A stretch of 34,780 nt of DNA, taken from positions 1 through 34,780 of the forward strand of contig CAZHBH010000019.1 of assembly GCA_964530525.1 (NCBI GenBank). Reading direction: 5' to 3'. Source of the stretch: CAYNQN01 sp964530525 (GTDB lineage: Bacteria; Actinomycetota; Acidimicrobiia; Acidimicrobiales; Acidimicrobilacustridaceae). The position numbers and the translations under genes are program-made. This document shows positions 34,245 to 34,780 of the stretch, one piece after another (position 1 is the stretch's first letter; every line of letters begins with the position of its first letter). The notes beneath the pieces were generated by a model, which did no database searches, had not been told where the DNA came from, and saw only the letters and a list, made by a program, of their open reading frames with translations.

Positions 34245-34443
34245 AGGACGAATAGAAGCCAGTGCGAGCGGCACGCCCGCCGCCGGCCTCCGCACCAGTG
34301 CCCTCGGGCACGGGGGGTCGGACCACGGTGAGCGTGTCCGTCATAGATATTGAGCATCTCCCAAACAGAGATGCCAGGTGACGCCGGGGGTGGTACCTCG
34401 GCGTGACTTTCCGATCGAAGGCCTGCTTCGGCAGGTCTAGATC

Positions 34444-34780
<337 letters not shown>

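Larger units (their letters stand above)
33980..34443 (+). other. Non-coding region upstream of 16S: rrn promoter and leader
   Basis: The 464 bases hold no convincing gene; open frames on the minus strand lack start signals and family features. The first 130 nt are plain spacer with no clear terminator for the preceding gene. The rrn promoter lies at 34110-34137 and the rest is the pre-rRNA leader, with hairpins at 34145-34170, 34298-34311, 34354-34374, 34381-34404 and 34420-34437, and a boxA-like element at 34226-34244. Confidence 0.8.

Overview
The window is a gene-dense housekeeping segment of a high-GC actinobacterial chromosome, probably from Acidimicrobiia or a nearby deep branch. The evidence is a mycobacterial-type integration host factor (mIHF), an actinobacterial PriA lacking helicase motifs, the arg gene order C-J-B-D-F-R-G-H, a DUF1844 gene beside infC, and a 16S rRNA 5' end of actinobacterial type. 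No phage, insertion sequence, CRISPR array or tRNA was seen.

Layout. (1) 1-12025, plus strand: the end of a pyrimidine/core cluster, carB (5' truncated)-pyrD-pyrF-mihF-gmk-rpoZ-coaBC-metK-priA-def-fmt. (2) 12113-16761: the riboflavin operon ribD-ribE-ribBA-ribH, then hisG with a small cold-shock-like gene, closed by a strong hairpin. (3) 16787-18100, minus strand: an unknown secreted protein and a DUF1844 protein. (4) 18226-22997, plus: the translation cluster infC-rpmI-rplT-pheS-pheT. (5) 23009-32050, plus: a complete arginine operon from acetylglutamate to argininosuccinate lyase, including its repressor ArgR, with a DNA glycosylase at the end. (6) 32072-33376, minus: tyrS. (7) 33449-34780, plus: a small membrane-anchored protein, a rrn promoter with a structured leader of about 300 nt, and the first 337 nt of 16S rRNA.

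How it works together. Most genes are coupled by 1-11 nt overlaps (ATGA, GTGA, TTGA, TGATG). Where a promoter is visible it often has a TANNNT -10 box 6-8 nt before the start codon, which predicts leaderless mRNAs for mihF, def, ribD, hisG, argC and the gene at 33449. Two unusual starts stand out: infC seems to begin with ATA behind a good Shine-Dalgarno (SD), and priA has no ATG/GTG/TTG that preserves its conserved N-terminus.

The most novel candidate is a set of three inter-cistronic mini-ORFs (23, 18 and 16 codons) filling the coaBC-metK, argC-argJ and argR-argG gaps. Each has its own SD-like sequence, each runs over the SD of the next gene, and each ends in an NTGA overlap with that gene's start (for argG, with the first of two adjacent ATGs). 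In the metK case a 19-nt initiation module is repeated at 18 of 19 positions. They look like translational relays or leader peptides, but this is inference: open frames of this size are not rare in GC-rich DNA.
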